DNA of 64,000 nucleotides from Viridibacterium sediminicola (GTDB lineage Bacteria > Pseudomonadota > Gammaproteobacteria > Burkholderiales > Rhodocyclaceae): contig NZ_JBDIVE010000009.1 in NCBI RefSeq assembly GCF_039631295.1, positions 1 to 64,000 on the forward strand. Direction: 5' to 3'. The notes beneath the pieces were generated by a model. It did not search any database and was not told where the DNA came from. It saw only the letters and a list, made by a program, of their open reading frames with translations. Shown piece after piece: positions 1-7,928 of the stretch (position 1 is the first letter of the stretch; each line of letters opens with the position of its first letter). Position numbers and translations under genes: made by a program.

Positions 1-77
1 ATGGCATGTCTCCGGTAGACTACGAAAAGCAGTACTTCATGAGGCTCGGGACTGTCTAGAAAACCCGGGGCGATTCA
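1..77 (+). mobile_element. Right end of an IS3-family insertion sequence (partial)
   Basis: The first 59 bases encode the C-terminus of an IS3-type transposase in frame 3 (SPVDYEKQYFMRLGTV then TAG at 57-59). The sequence after the stop, ending GGGGCGATTCA at 77, has the look of an IS3-family terminal repeat ending in CA. Past 77 the sequence becomes a different, AT-richer reading frame on the opposite strand, so 77/78 is the likely insertion junction. The rest of the element, including the other repeat and any target duplication, is outside the window. Confidence 0.75.
3..59 (+). CDS. IS3-family transposase OrfB, C-terminal fragment
   Basis: Only the last 18 residues are inside the window, ending LGTV-stop. 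The SPVDYE(K/R)QY block close to the C-terminus is typical of the integrase-catalytic (DDE) OrfB of IS3 elements, which joins the element ends to target DNA. Nothing of the DDE core is visible, so whether the element is intact cannot be judged here. Confidence 0.65.
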   Translation, partial: GMSPVDYEKQYFMRLGTV

Positions 78-181
78 ATGTCGCTTTTTGTTATCTTTCG
101 GATAAAAGCACTGTCTTTTCCAGAGGAAGTGGTGAGAACAATATCCCCGCGTTCAAGAATTTCTATGTTAATTCTCTTCAT
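56..181 (-). pseudogene. Cassette gene cut by the IS: N-terminus of a YiiX-like protein
   Basis: The minus-strand ATG at 181 opens MKRINIEILERGDIVLTT, runs to KSDI at about residue 35, then enters the IS end and stops after ESPRVF (stop 56-58). The GDI(V/I)LTT..S..IRK.T.SD pattern resembles the start of permuted papain-like YiiX/YycO amidases, where an SHA(M/I)IY motif normally follows; here the IS replaces it. The start lies 12 bases after the GTTAGAC core at 193-199, the spacing expected of an integron cassette gene. The family assignment is inferred from about 30 residues. Confidence 0.5.
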
Positions 182-192
182 TACGCACCTAG

Positions 193-286
193 GTCTAACG
201 TGAAATCGCCCTCACTCTGAAGGCGTACCTGTTTATCAATCAACTCAACATCAATCCCCAACAAGATACGCCATTCGCATCCCCGC
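193..286 (-). other. attI-like recombination segment, copy B (94 bp)
   Basis: Read on the minus strand this segment ends in CACGTTAGAC, matching the integron core GTTRRRY at 193-199. It aligns without gaps over 94 bp to 14970-15063, with about 69 of 94 positions identical by hand count, including ACGCCTTC and TTCACGTTAG. No partner RYYYAAC box is present, so it is not a full attC. Both copies lie just after a minus-strand gene end and just before a cassette-like gene, which suggests an attI-like primary site or an old cassette boundary. No intI gene is in the window. Confidence 0.5.
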
Positions 287-323
287 GCAAACACGGATAA
301 GCGTCTTTACCGAGTTCTTGAAT

Positions 324-653
324 CTAGAGCGTCGTCTCTGCCGCCTCCCGCAAAACCTCGGTCGCCCACTGGTTGAGGCTTTTGCCTGAGGCTTGGGCGG
401 CGATGAGGGCGCGGCCGTGGAGTTCGGGGGGGATGCGCAGCAGGAGTTTGCCGGAGGCGGGTTTTTCGGGGCTGATGCCGGCGGCGGCGCATTCGGCGAG
501 GTAGTCTTCGACGGCGTGTTCGAAGGCTGCGCGCAGTTCGCTGACGGTCTCGCCATGAAAGCTGATGATGCTGCGGATGCCGAGGATGCGGCCGACGAAG
601 AGTGCGTCGCGTTCGTCGTATTCGATGCGTGCGGTGTAGCCCTGATGGTTCAT
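324..653 (-). CDS. HicB-like antitoxin, orphan
   Basis: A 109-aa protein starting MNHQGYTARIEYDERDALFVGRI, the HicB partial-RNase-H fold that neutralises a HicA mRNA interferase, followed by a C-terminal ribbon-helix-helix segment (LLLRIPPELHGRA, then SLNQWATEVLREA) that binds the operator. The ATG at 653 was chosen over the one at 665 because GAGGA sits six bases before it. HicA toxins normally lie directly upstream, but 654-941 has no HicA-like frame, so this is a solitary antitoxin or a stand-alone regulator. It may have lost its toxin. Confidence 0.75.
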   Translation of the reverse strand: MNHQGYTARIEYDERDALFVGRILGIRSIISFHGETVSELRAAFEHAVEDYLAECAAAGISPEKPASGKLLLRIPPELHGRALIAAQASGKSLNQWATEVLREAAETTL

Positions 654-941
654 GGTGTTCCTCATCCATTCACGCTAGCAAAAAATGATAGCGCCCGAAA
701 CCGCCAGTCGTGGCAAAGGCAAAGCCGAACAGCTGCGAATGCCGTTCGTTCAGGCGTATTGGATGTTTGTTCGCCGAGGGGGGCGCCAAGGTCGCGAAGA
801 AAAAGCAAAGGCCCGCAAAGGAAAGGCAGTTCTTGCTTCCCTTTGCGGACCTTTTGTCTTTCTCTGCGGCCTTCGCGACGACATGTTCAGCGCTTCAAAA
901 CTGAACACGCCTTAAAGTACTGTGTGGCCGTGCAGATGCGC
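654..941. repeat. Intergenic region with a long imperfect hairpin (788-880)
   Basis: No credible gene was found. The stretch 788-880 folds back on itself: AAGGTCGCGAAG near 788 pairs with CTTCGCGAC near 871-879, and GCCCGCAAAGG with CCTTTGCGGAC in between. The GCAAAGG-type words recur near 3790, 11480 and 12130, so this belongs to a dispersed palindromic family. It lies between the convergent-free ends of znuA and hicB and could act as a transcript-end structure. Confidence 0.5.
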
Positions 942-1880
942 CTATTGCTTGAGCATGGCGCTGGCGAGGGTGCTGGCGTTGTGCTGGAACATCTTGAGGT
1001 AGGTGTTGGCTTCGTTGTTGCTCGACAGCGCGTCGGAATACAGGCGGCCGCCGACCACGCCGCCGCCTTCGCGGGCGATGCGTTCGATCATGCGCGGGTT
1101 GCTGACGTTTTCGACGAACACGGCGCGCACCTGTTTGGCTTTCATCTGGCGGATCAGCGCGGCGACGTCGGACGCGGAGGCTTCGCTTTCAGTCGAGCGG
1201 CCTTGCGGTGAGAGCAGTTCCACGCCGTAGGCGGCGCCGAAGTAGCCGAAGGCGTCGTGCGAGGTGATGATGCGGCGCTTTTCGGCCGGCACGCGGGCGA
1301 GGGTGTTGCGCACGAAGGCGTCCATTTCGCGCAGTTGTGCGCTGTAGCGGGCGGCGCGGGCGTTGATGGCCTCGGCTTGTTCGGGACGGGCGGCGACCAG
1401 GGCGGCGCGGATGTTTTCGACATAGATGATGCCGTTGGCGAGGTCTTGCCAGGCGTGCGGGTCGAGGTTGCCATGATCATGGTCGTGATCATGGCCGTGC
1501 TCGTGTTCGTCTTTCATCTGGCGCGGCTTGACGCCTTGCGAGGCGGTGATCACCTTGCCACGGTAGCCCGATGAGGTGACCAGTCGTGCCATCCAGCCTT
1601 CGAAGTTGAGGCCATTGACGAAAACCAGGTCGGCCTGGGCGACACGGCGGGCGTCGACCGGGCGCGGTTCGAAGACATGCGCGTCGCCATCGGGGCCGAC
1701 CAGGGTGGACACGACGACGGCGTCGCCGCCGACTTGCTTGACCAGATCACCGAGGATGGAAAAGCTGCTCACCACCTGCAGCGGCGGCTGCGCGGCCTGC
1801 GCGGGCAGGGCGCAAGAGAGGATCAGGACGAGTGTCAGGGAGAGGGCGCCGAGCAGGCGCGCGGTGAGCGCAGTGCGCAT
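942..1880 (-). CDS. znuA: Zinc ABC transporter substrate-binding protein ZnuA
   Basis: A 312-aa periplasmic metal-binding protein of cluster A-I. A signal peptide spans about residues 1-30. Metal ligand motifs are visible: the His of GDAHVFEP near 68, the His of DPHAW near 142, TSHDAFGYF near 207, and a C-terminal Asp in YSDAL. A histidine/aspartate-rich loop (EHEHGHDHDHDHG, about 125-137) is typical of zinc-specific ZnuA rather than manganese binders. It is the last gene of the operon, three bases after znuB. It would deliver Zn(II) to ZnuB; the operon has a palindromic operator at 3733-3751. Confidence 0.9.
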   Translation of the reverse strand: MRTALTARLLGALSLTLVLILSCALPAQAAQPPLQVVSSFSILGDLVKQVGGDAVVVSTLVGPDGDAHVFEPRPVDARRVAQADLVFVNGLNFEGWMARLVTSSGYRGKVITASQGVKPRQMKDEHEHGHDHDHDHGNLDPHAWQDLANGIIYVENIRAALVAARPEQAEAINARAARYSAQLREMDAFVRNTLARVPAEKRRIITSHDAFGYFGAAYGVELLSPQGRSTESEASASDVAALIRQMKAKQVRAVFVENVSNPRMIERIAREGGGVVGGRLYSDALSSNNEANTYLKMFQHNASTLASAMLKQ

Positions 1881-1883
1881 GGT

Positions 1884-2768
1884 TCAGAACTCCTTGTGGA
1901 CTTGCCGCAGAAAGCGCGTGCTGAGGATGCCCTCATGACGCCCCAGCAGCAGCGAGAAAATATAGAAAGCGCCGGCGACCAGCACGATGGCCGGGCCGGA
2001 TGGCAGATCGGCGTAATACGAGACGAGCAGGCCCAGATAGCCGGCGACAAAGGCCAGCAGCACGGCCACGGCGGCCATGCCGCCAACCGAGCGGGCCCAG
2101 AAGCGGGCGGTGACCGCCGGCAACATCATCAGGCCGACGCCCATCAGGGTGCCCAGGGCCTGGAAGCCGCTGACCAGGGTTGCCACCAGCAGGCATAGAA
2201 AGAGGAAGTGATACAGCCCGCCGCGACCGCCGAGGGCGCGCAGGAAGCCCGGATCGCAGCATTCGACGATCAGCGGCCGGTAGATCAGCGCCAGGCTGGC
2301 CAGCACCACGCTGGTGACGCTGGCGATCAGCAGCAGGGCCGCGTCATCCACGGCGAGGATGGCGCCGAACAGTACGTGCATCAGATCCACGCTGCTGCCG
2401 TGGATCGAGATGATCATCACCCCGGAGGCGAGGGCGATCAGGTAAAAGGCGGCAAAGCTGGCGTCTTCGCGCTGCGGCGTGAGGCGCACCACGGCGCCCG
2501 AGCCCAGCGCTACCAGCATGGCGGCGGCAAAGCTGCCGGCGCTCATCGCGCCGAGCGAAAAACCGGCGAGCAGGAAGCCGATGGCCGCACCCGGCAGCAG
2601 GGCATGCGCCATCGCATCGCCGACCAGGCTCATGCGGCGCAGCACCAGCAGCACGCCCATCGGCCCGCTGCACAGCGCGAGGGCCAGGCAGGCCACCAGG
2701 GCGCGGCGCATGAAGCCGAATTCGATGAAGGGATCGACCGCCAGCGGCAGGATGGACAGCACGCTCAT
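1884..2768 (-). CDS. znuB: Zinc ABC transporter permease ZnuB
   Basis: A 294-aa multi-spanning membrane protein of the ABC-3 family, with about eight hydrophobic segments. The sequence around RALVACLALALCSGPMGVLLVLRR and SLVGDAMAHALLPG near the N-terminus is the family hallmark. It forms the inner-membrane channel for zinc supplied by ZnuA and driven by ZnuC. The start codon overlaps the end of the ATPase gene in an ATGA arrangement (2765-2768), indicating translational coupling. Manganese or iron permeases look similar; the zinc assignment rests on the His-rich ZnuA partner. Confidence 0.88.
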   Translation of the reverse strand: MSVLSILPLAVDPFIEFGFMRRALVACLALALCSGPMGVLLVLRRMSLVGDAMAHALLPGAAIGFLLAGFSLGAMSAGSFAAAMLVALGSGAVVRLTPQREDASFAAFYLIALASGVMIISIHGSSVDLMHVLFGAILAVDDAALLLIASVTSVVLASLALIYRPLIVECCDPGFLRALGGRGGLYHFLFLCLLVATLVSGFQALGTLMGVGLMMLPAVTARFWARSVGGMAAVAVLLAFVAGYLGLLVSYYADLPSGPAIVLVAGAFYIFSLLLGRHEGILSTRFLRQVHKEF

Positions 2769-3508
2769 GCTGCCTCCCGCACGCAGAACGCGGCTTCTTC
2801 GTCCCAGGCCATCGACAGGCGGCGGGCGTGGGCCAGATGGCTTTCGTCCAGCACCTCGGCCGTCGGCCCCCAGCTGATCTGCTCGCGTGCCAGCAGCAGC
2901 GCCTCGGGGAAGTGCGCACGCACCTGGGCCATGTCGTGCAGTACGGCGATTACCGTGCGTCCCTCGCCATGCCAGCGCTGCACCAGGGCCAGCATGTCGG
3001 CCGTGGTGCGCTCGTCGACGGCATTGAAGGGCTCGTCGAGCAGAATCAGCTGGGCATCCTGCAGCAAGAGCCGCGCAAACAGCACGCGCTGGAACTGGCC
3101 GGCCGACAGTTCGCCGACCAGACGCGCGCCGAAGCCTTCCAGACCGACCGCCGCCAGCGCGTGGTCGGCTGCATCGCGCATGGCGCGGCTGACCCGGCCG
3201 AAGGGCCCGGTCTTGCGCCAGCTGCCAAGCTGCACGAGTTCATCGACGCGGATCGGGAAACTGCGGTCAATCGAGGTGCGCTGCGGCAGATAGGCCAGCG
3301 AGGGTTGCAGGTCCGGCGCCACGCTGACCCGCCCATCGCTCAGCGGCACGGCGCCGGTGATGGCATTGAGCAAGCTGCTCTTGCCGGCACCGTTGGGGCC
3401 GATCACCGCCGTCAGCGAGGCGCGCTTGAAGCTGCCGCTCAGATGGTGCAGGGCAGGGTGGCGGCGATACGCGACGGTGACGTTTTCCAGGCTGATCGCG
3501 GTATTCAT
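2765..3508 (-). CDS. znuC: Zinc ABC transporter ATP-binding protein ZnuC
   Basis: A 247-aa ABC ATPase with Walker A GPNGAGKS (about 37-44), signature LSAGQ, Walker B LILLDEP and the H-loop LHDMAQ. The open frame extends upstream to 3742, but MNTAISLENV at 3508 is chosen because that ATG overlaps the stop of a short upstream ORF as ATGA and homology-like sequence starts there. It powers zinc import through ZnuB. It belongs to one operon: small ORF, znuC, znuB, znuA. Confidence 0.88.
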   Translation of the reverse strand: MNTAISLENVTVAYRRHPALHHLSGSFKRASLTAVIGPNGAGKSSLLNAITGAVPLSDGRVSVAPDLQPSLAYLPQRTSIDRSFPIRVDELVQLGSWRKTGPFGRVSRAMRDAADHALAAVGLEGFGARLVGELSAGQFQRVLFARLLLQDAQLILLDEPFNAVDERTTADMLALVQRWHGEGRTVIAVLHDMAQVRAHFPEALLLAREQISWGPTAEVLDESHLAHARRLSMAWDEEAAFCVREAA

Positions 3509-3651
3509 GCGGACAAGGCCCAGAACACGCCGGCCCACAGCCAGGCAATGAAGAACAGGGCAAAGGCCAGGCGGGCCAATGCACTCATGCCCAGCACGCT
3601 GGGTGCCTGGCGCAGCAAGGGCGGCAGCCCTCGTAGGAACGATGATTTCAT
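3505..3651 (-). CDS. Small single-pass membrane protein leading the znu operon
   Basis: A 48-aa ORF starting MKSSFLRGLPPLLRQ and ending in one hydrophobic helix (about 27-46, LARLAFALFFIAWLWAGVF). Its stop codon overlaps the znuC start as ATGA, the same coupling seen elsewhere in the operon, which supports real translation. A longer start at 3693 or 3750 is possible, and no clear Shine-Dalgarno marks any of them. No function is recognised; it could be a small accessory subunit of the importer or a leader ORF that couples translation. Confidence 0.5.
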   Translation of the reverse strand: MKSSFLRGLPPLLRQAPSVLGMSALARLAFALFFIAWLWAGVFWALSA

Positions 3652-3732
3652 GGCGGGAAACTTGTGTGCAGGACCGGCGGCCTCTGATGGCATCAAGAAC
3701 AGGCGGATGCGGTACTGCAACCGGGCAGTAAT

Positions 3733-3751
3733 AATGCAACACGGTTGCATT
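3733..3751. promoter_or_regulatory. Candidate Zur operator upstream of the znu operon
   Basis: A perfect inverted repeat: AATGCAAC (3733-3740), spacer ACG, GTTGCATT (3744-3751). The right half also forms an overlapping palindrome with the next bases (TTGCATT-T-AATGCAA, 3745-3759). It lies about 80 bases before the first ORF of the zinc operon. The core TGCAAC-N3-GTTGCA is repeated at 43215-43229 before another zinc-linked operon. Assignment to Zur is inferred from gene content; no zur gene is in the window. Confidence 0.6.
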
Positions 3752-3759
3752 TAATGCAA

Positions 3760-4097
3760 GGTCGGGGGTGAAAGGCGAAAGGACTTCACCGCAAAGGCGC
3801 TAAGGAAACGCGAAGGGCCGCAAAGGCAAGACAAAGGAAAGGCGAAGGGAAGGCGAAGGCGAAGGGAAGGCGAACGGAAGGCGAACGGAAGGCGAAGGGA
3901 AGGCGAACGGAAGGCGAGGGCTTTAGCGTAGTGCGGATGGTTCCCTCGCCCGCTTGCGGGAGAGGGTGGCGCGTAGCGCCGGGAGAGGGCTGAGTATTGC
4001 GGTGAAGGCCGCGCTGCAGCCTTCACCGCAAGGGGCGAGGATGGGTCCGTTGCGAACCCATCCTCGGGCGCTGGTTTCGAGCGCTAGGCGCTGGAAC
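3760..4097. repeat. Gene-free region: tandem repeats and a dispersed palindrome
   Basis: No gene was found. From about 3839 to 3918 the sequence is a degenerate tandem array of an 11-base unit (AAGGCGAACGG or AAGGCGAAGGG, roughly seven copies) preceded by GCAAAGG-type words. Bases 3943-3989 carry a palindromic repeat (CCCTCGCCCGC, TTGCGGGAGAGGG, GGCGCGTAGCGCCGG) also present at 11533-11580 and 12208-12256. The region separates the divergently read znu operon promoter from the 3' end of the pectate lyase gene. Confidence 0.6.
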
Positions 4098-5306
4098 TCA
4101 GTAGTTCCAGCTTTCCTGCACGCGATTGACCGGTGCCGGGTCCGGGCCGTTGCCCGGGGCGATGCCGGTCTTCTTGCTGCCGCCGGTCTTGTCGACCGCG
4201 GTGATATTGCTGGCGGCGACATTGCAGGTCGTGGTGTTCCATTCGGCGCCCTTCTCGCTGGACGAGCCCGAGCCTTTTTCGACGCCGGCAAAGGTGGAGC
4301 AGACTTCAACTTCGCCGTTCCAGCGCAGCAGGTAGAGATTGCGCAGGGTTGCCTTGTCGGCCGGCGAGCCATTCGAGTAGCTGCTGTTCACGCCGACGAT
4401 GGTCTGGTGGTTGTGGATGCGCGAATTTTCGATGATCACCGTGCGCGGGCCCTTGTTGCCGGTGCAGTCGCCGCAGGAGCGATAGAACTTGCCGCCCTTG
4501 TTCTTCCAGTTGTCGGCCACGAAGCGCGAGATGTGCAGGGTGCCCTGACCATTGTGCTGGAAGGTCTTGTCCACGCCGAGGAAGGCGCCACCGCAATCGA
4601 CACGCATGGTGGTGCCGGAGCCGCCCTTGGCGGTGGCTGCATCCTCGCCGATGTCTTCCCACCACACGTTATAAACCGTGCAGTTGCCCACGCAGTGCAC
4701 GCCGTCAGCGGCCAGATCACCGATCACCGCATTGCGCAGGGTGGCGCCTTCTTCGAGCTGGAAGACCGGCGGCTGGGTTTCGGACTGGCCCGAGTTGGAG
4801 AGCTGGAAGCGCTTGCCGCCGCCGTCATAGGTCGTGCCGGCCGGGACGACGATGGTGCTGGTGTTGGGCACCGTGTCCGAGGGTGTTGCGTAGGCCGGGC
4901 AGCCGGGCCAGGCGCTGATCGTCACATTGGCGCTTAGTCCGCTGCCGCTGGAGCTGCTTGATGAACTCGCCTTGGAACTGCTCGACGAGCTGGCTTTGGA
5001 GCTGCTGCTGCCGGCGCTGCTGGCCGCACTGGACGAAGCGCTGGTACTGGGAATCGAGCACTCATTGGTGCCGCCGGCGACCTTGCTGCCGGCGCCGAAG
5101 GTGGCTTCCGAACAGACGAAGCTGCCCGTGAGCTGCTTGTAAGTGAATTTGTCGGCACGACCGAAAGCAACGTTGGTCGTGCTGGCGACGCTACAGGTCT
5201 TGCCCTCGGTACACAGCGTGGTGTAGCCGGCAGGCCGGTTTGCTGCGCTGGCGTCGAACACGAAGCCAGCCATGAGCGCGAGAAGCGCCAGGTGCGTGGT
5301 TTTCAT
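4098..5306 (-). CDS. Secreted pectate lyase, polysaccharide lyase family 3, with poly-Ser linker
   Basis: A 402-aa exported enzyme. Signal peptide about 1-21 (ends FDASA). A small Cys-containing module follows (about 24-85; VAFGRADKFTYK, GSFVCSEATFG), of a type often attached to secreted carbohydrate-active enzymes. A serine linker (about 90-125) leads to the catalytic domain. That domain carries the PL3 block ADGVHCVGNCTVYNVWWED and EDAATAKG, plus KTFQHNGQG and KFYRSCGDC. PL3 enzymes cleave polygalacturonate by Ca-dependent beta-elimination. Start 5306 was chosen for its AGGAGA site and the signal peptide. Confidence 0.85.
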   Translation of the reverse strand: MKTTHLALLALMAGFVFDASAANRPAGYTTLCTEGKTCSVASTTNVAFGRADKFTYKQLTGSFVCSEATFGAGSKVAGGTNECSIPSTSASSSAASSAGSSSSKASSSSSSKASSSSSSSGSGLSANVTISAWPGCPAYATPSDTVPNTSTIVVPAGTTYDGGGKRFQLSNSGQSETQPPVFQLEEGATLRNAVIGDLAADGVHCVGNCTVYNVWWEDIGEDAATAKGGSGTTMRVDCGGAFLGVDKTFQHNGQGTLHISRFVADNWKNKGGKFYRSCGDCTGNKGPRTVIIENSRIHNHQTIVGVNSSYSNGSPADKATLRNLYLLRWNGEVEVCSTFAGVEKGSGSSSEKGAEWNTTTCNVAASNITAVDKTGGSKKTGIAPGNGPDPAPVNRVQESWNY

Positions 5307-5496
5307 CTTGTCTCCTGGGTTTGTTGTACGCGTTTCTGCAGCGTGTTCCCTGACATGCTGCAGTGCCATCGGGCGTGTCGTCGGACTGATGCGGAACTGC
5401 TTATGACGATGTCCCGCAGCGACAATGCGCTTTTTGCCGCCGCTTGTCTTGCTGCGCTGCGATGTCAGAAATGACTAAGACATTCAGGAGAGGTTT

Positions 5497-6828
5497 CTAA
5501 ATGGCATCCATGCACAAGGCAATGGCATCGGCGAGGGCGTCGATGTTGTGGATTGGCAGACTGGTACTGACGCGGATATGCGGATCGGGTGTCAGGCTGA
5601 AACGTGCGCCGTGAAACACCGCGTAGCCGTGCACGGCCAGGGTGACCAGGGCGAACTGCTCGGAGGGCACGGCGATCCAGACGCTGAGCCCGTCCTGCCC
5701 GGCGATGCGGATGCCGCGCTGCTGCAAGGCGGCGATCAGTGTCTGGCGGCGCTCGCAATAGGCTTCGCGTGCCCGCGCGATGCTCGCCAGGGTGGCGCTG
5801 TCGGCGAGCATCCAGGCGGCTGCGTCTTGCAGGATGCGGCTGGTCCAGCTGGCGCCGAAGTTGCGCCAGGCCTGGATCTGTTCGACCAGCTCCTGCGGCG
5901 CGGAGAGCACCGCCAGGCGCAGATCGGGGCCCAGCGATTTGGAATACGAGACAACATGCACGCAGCGCTGCGGGTAATGATTGCCGAGGCTGACGGCGGG
6001 CTGCAGGGAGACATCGCCAATGCCATCGTCTTCGATGATCAGGGTCTCGCTGTCCGCCAGCACCGAGGCCAGTTCGGCCATGCGTGCCGGGCTCACGCTG
6101 TGGCAGGTGACGGCGTGGGTGCGCGGCTGGTAGATGAAGGCGGCGGGCTTGTGCTTGAGCGCGTCGCGGAGCGAGGCGCTGATCGGTCCTTGCTCGTCGC
6201 AGCGCACGGGCAGTACGTGGGCGCCGAGATTGTCGAGCAGGTCGAGCAGGCGCACCGTGGTGGGGTCTTCGATGGCCACCGTCGAGCCGGGCATCAGCAG
6301 GGCTTGCAGGGTGGCCTGCAGGCCGTCGAAGCCGCCGTTGGTGGCCATGAAGGCGGCGGCCGGGTAGGGCCAGCGCGCCGCTGCCGCAGCGCGCAGCGCT
6401 GCGCTGATGGGTTCGCGCTGGTAGCTATTGAGCTGCGGTGTACGGGCGCCGTGCTGCAGGGCGAGCGTCAGATCGGGCAGCAGGGCCGGGTCGGGCGCGG
6501 CATAGGTGAGGTCGGTCACGGTCAGCTTGCCGAAGTTGCCAACGTTCTCGAAGCGCGCCGGGCGCGGCGAGGGCTTGTTGCCGCAGACCCAGACGCCGTT
6601 GCGGCCGCGTCCGTCGATGACGCGGTTGCGCTTGAGTTCGCTCCACGCCGCCGAAATGGTCGCCGGACTGACGCCCAGCGCCTGGGCGAGCTCGCGCACC
6701 GCGGGCAACTGGGTGCCGACGGCGATTGCACCAGAACGGATCAGCGCCGCCATTTCGACCGCAATCTCACGCGTGGCGCGGCTTTTCAGTGACTCAGCAA
6801 GGTGCGCGGCAGCAAGTTTTTGGTGCAT
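5497..6828 (-). CDS. MocR-type transcription regulator (GntR HTH fused to aminotransferase fold)
   Basis: A 443-aa protein. The N-terminal winged helix is GntR-like (LPAVRELAQALGVSPATISAAWSELKRNRVIDGRGRNG, about 40-77). The rest is a class-I aminotransferase-like domain with the PLP-lysine region VSYSKSLGPDLRLAV near 305-320. MocR proteins sense PLP and/or amino-acid-like ligands and usually control a divergent neighbour. Here the divergent operon at 6954-11402 encodes an amidase and an amino-acid ABC transporter, its likely target. The 125-bp spacer is AT-rich and would hold the shared operator. Confidence 0.85.
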   Translation of the reverse strand: MHQKLAAAHLAESLKSRATREIAVEMAALIRSGAIAVGTQLPAVRELAQALGVSPATISAAWSELKRNRVIDGRGRNGVWVCGNKPSPRPARFENVGNFGKLTVTDLTYAAPDPALLPDLTLALQHGARTPQLNSYQREPISAALRAAAAARWPYPAAAFMATNGGFDGLQATLQALLMPGSTVAIEDPTTVRLLDLLDNLGAHVLPVRCDEQGPISASLRDALKHKPAAFIYQPRTHAVTCHSVSPARMAELASVLADSETLIIEDDGIGDVSLQPAVSLGNHYPQRCVHVVSYSKSLGPDLRLAVLSAPQELVEQIQAWRNFGASWTSRILQDAAAWMLADSATLASIARAREAYCERRQTLIAALQQRGIRIAGQDGLSVWIAVPSEQFALVTLAVHGYAVFHGARFSLTPDPHIRVSTSLPIHNIDALADAIALCMDAI

Positions 6829-6953
6829 GATTTATTTTTTGTTCAGTAACAAAGAATTTATTGTATCGAAAAAATCTTACATTTAGGATGGCTCTCAAGC
6901 TTGGGCTGCAGCGGCGTTGCCGTGGTGTGCTCAGCGCTCAAAAGGAGCTGTAG

Positions 6954-7910
6954 GTGAGTGTCAAAATTCGATTGGCGGTGCGTGACTGGGACTTCCTCAC
7001 GCCGCTGGCCTTGGGTGATCTGAAGCCCGAAGGCTTCACGCTGGAGCTGGATCGCGTCAATGCGCTGGAGAATGATCTGGCGGGCAATCCGCGTTACGAA
7101 GGCGGCGAAATCTCGCTCAGCCGCTATGCCCAGGGGCGGGCGCGCGGCGACCAGAGTCTGTATGGCGTGCCGCACTTCATCATGCGTGGCTTTCGCCAGC
7201 ATTGCGTGATCACCACGCGGGAGAGCCCGATCACTAGCTTCGCCCAACTGCAGGGCAAGAACATCGGCCTGACCGGCTGGCAGGATTCGGGCAATGTGTG
7301 GACGCGTGCCCTGCTGGGCCGCGAGGGTGTCGGCATCGAGCAGGCGCGCTGGTTCGTCGGTCGCCTGACGGCGGCGCATCCGATTCAGGATCGGCTGGGT
7401 GGTTTCGGCCGCCCCGGCCTCATTGACGCCGCGCCGGGCGAGGCGCCGCTGGTCGATATGCTGCATGACGGCACGCTCGATGCGGTGTTCACCCCCTTCA
7501 TGCCGAGCGGTTTTTTCGAGCCGGATTCCGGCCTGCGCCCCTTGCTGCCGGACTGCCGCGCGGCCGAGGTCGCTTACTTCCACGATGTCGGCTACATGCC
7601 CGGCATCCATCTGCTGTGTCTGAAGCCAGCCGTTGTGGCCGAGCGGCCCTGGCTGCCGCAGGCGCTCAGCGAGCTGTTCGATGAATCGGCCCGCGTGTGG
7701 TTGGAAAAGCGTATCAAGTACGCCGACACCACGCCCTGGATTCTCGACGAGATCGAGCGCACGCGGCGCGAGCTGCCCGAGCACTGGAACCGCAATGGCT
7801 ACGCCGCCAATGTGCGCATGCTTGATGATTTTTGCGCGGAATTGCAGGTGCAGGGCATTACCGCTGCGCGGCTCAGTCCGCGTGATCTTTTTCCGCAGTA
7901 CGCAGTTTGA
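6954..7910 (+). CDS. 4,5-dihydroxyphthalate decarboxylase-like / periplasmic-binding-fold protein
   Basis: A 318-aa soluble protein without signal peptide, starting at GTG 6954 with AGGAG eight bases before. Sequence features such as DLKPEGFTLELDRV, EISLSRYAQGRARGD, QLQGKNIGLTGWQDSGNVWTR and a mid-protein acidic HDGTLDAVFTPFMP match the family containing phthalate-pathway decarboxylases and NMT1-like binding proteins. The actual substrate is unknown. First gene of an operon with a YbeM-type amidase and an amino-acid importer, divergent from a MocR regulator, so a nitrogen- or amino-acid-derived substrate is plausible. Confidence 0.6.
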   Translation: MSVKIRLAVRDWDFLTPLALGDLKPEGFTLELDRVNALENDLAGNPRYEGGEISLSRYAQGRARGDQSLYGVPHFIMRGFRQHCVITTRESPITSFAQLQGKNIGLTGWQDSGNVWTRALLGREGVGIEQARWFVGRLTAAHPIQDRLGGFGRPGLIDAAPGEAPLVDMLHDGTLDAVFTPFMPSGFFEPDSGLRPLLPDCRAAEVAYFHDVGYMPGIHLLCLKPAVVAERPWLPQALSELFDESARVWLEKRIKYADTTPWILDEIERTRRELPEHWNRNGYAANVRMLDDFCAELQVQGITAARLSPRDLFPQYAV

Positions 7911-7928
7911 ATTTCTGGAGTCTGATTG

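Noticed and set aside
3839..3918. CRISPR array
   Set aside because: The repeats are 11 bases, degenerate and directly adjacent without spacers; no cas gene is in the window.
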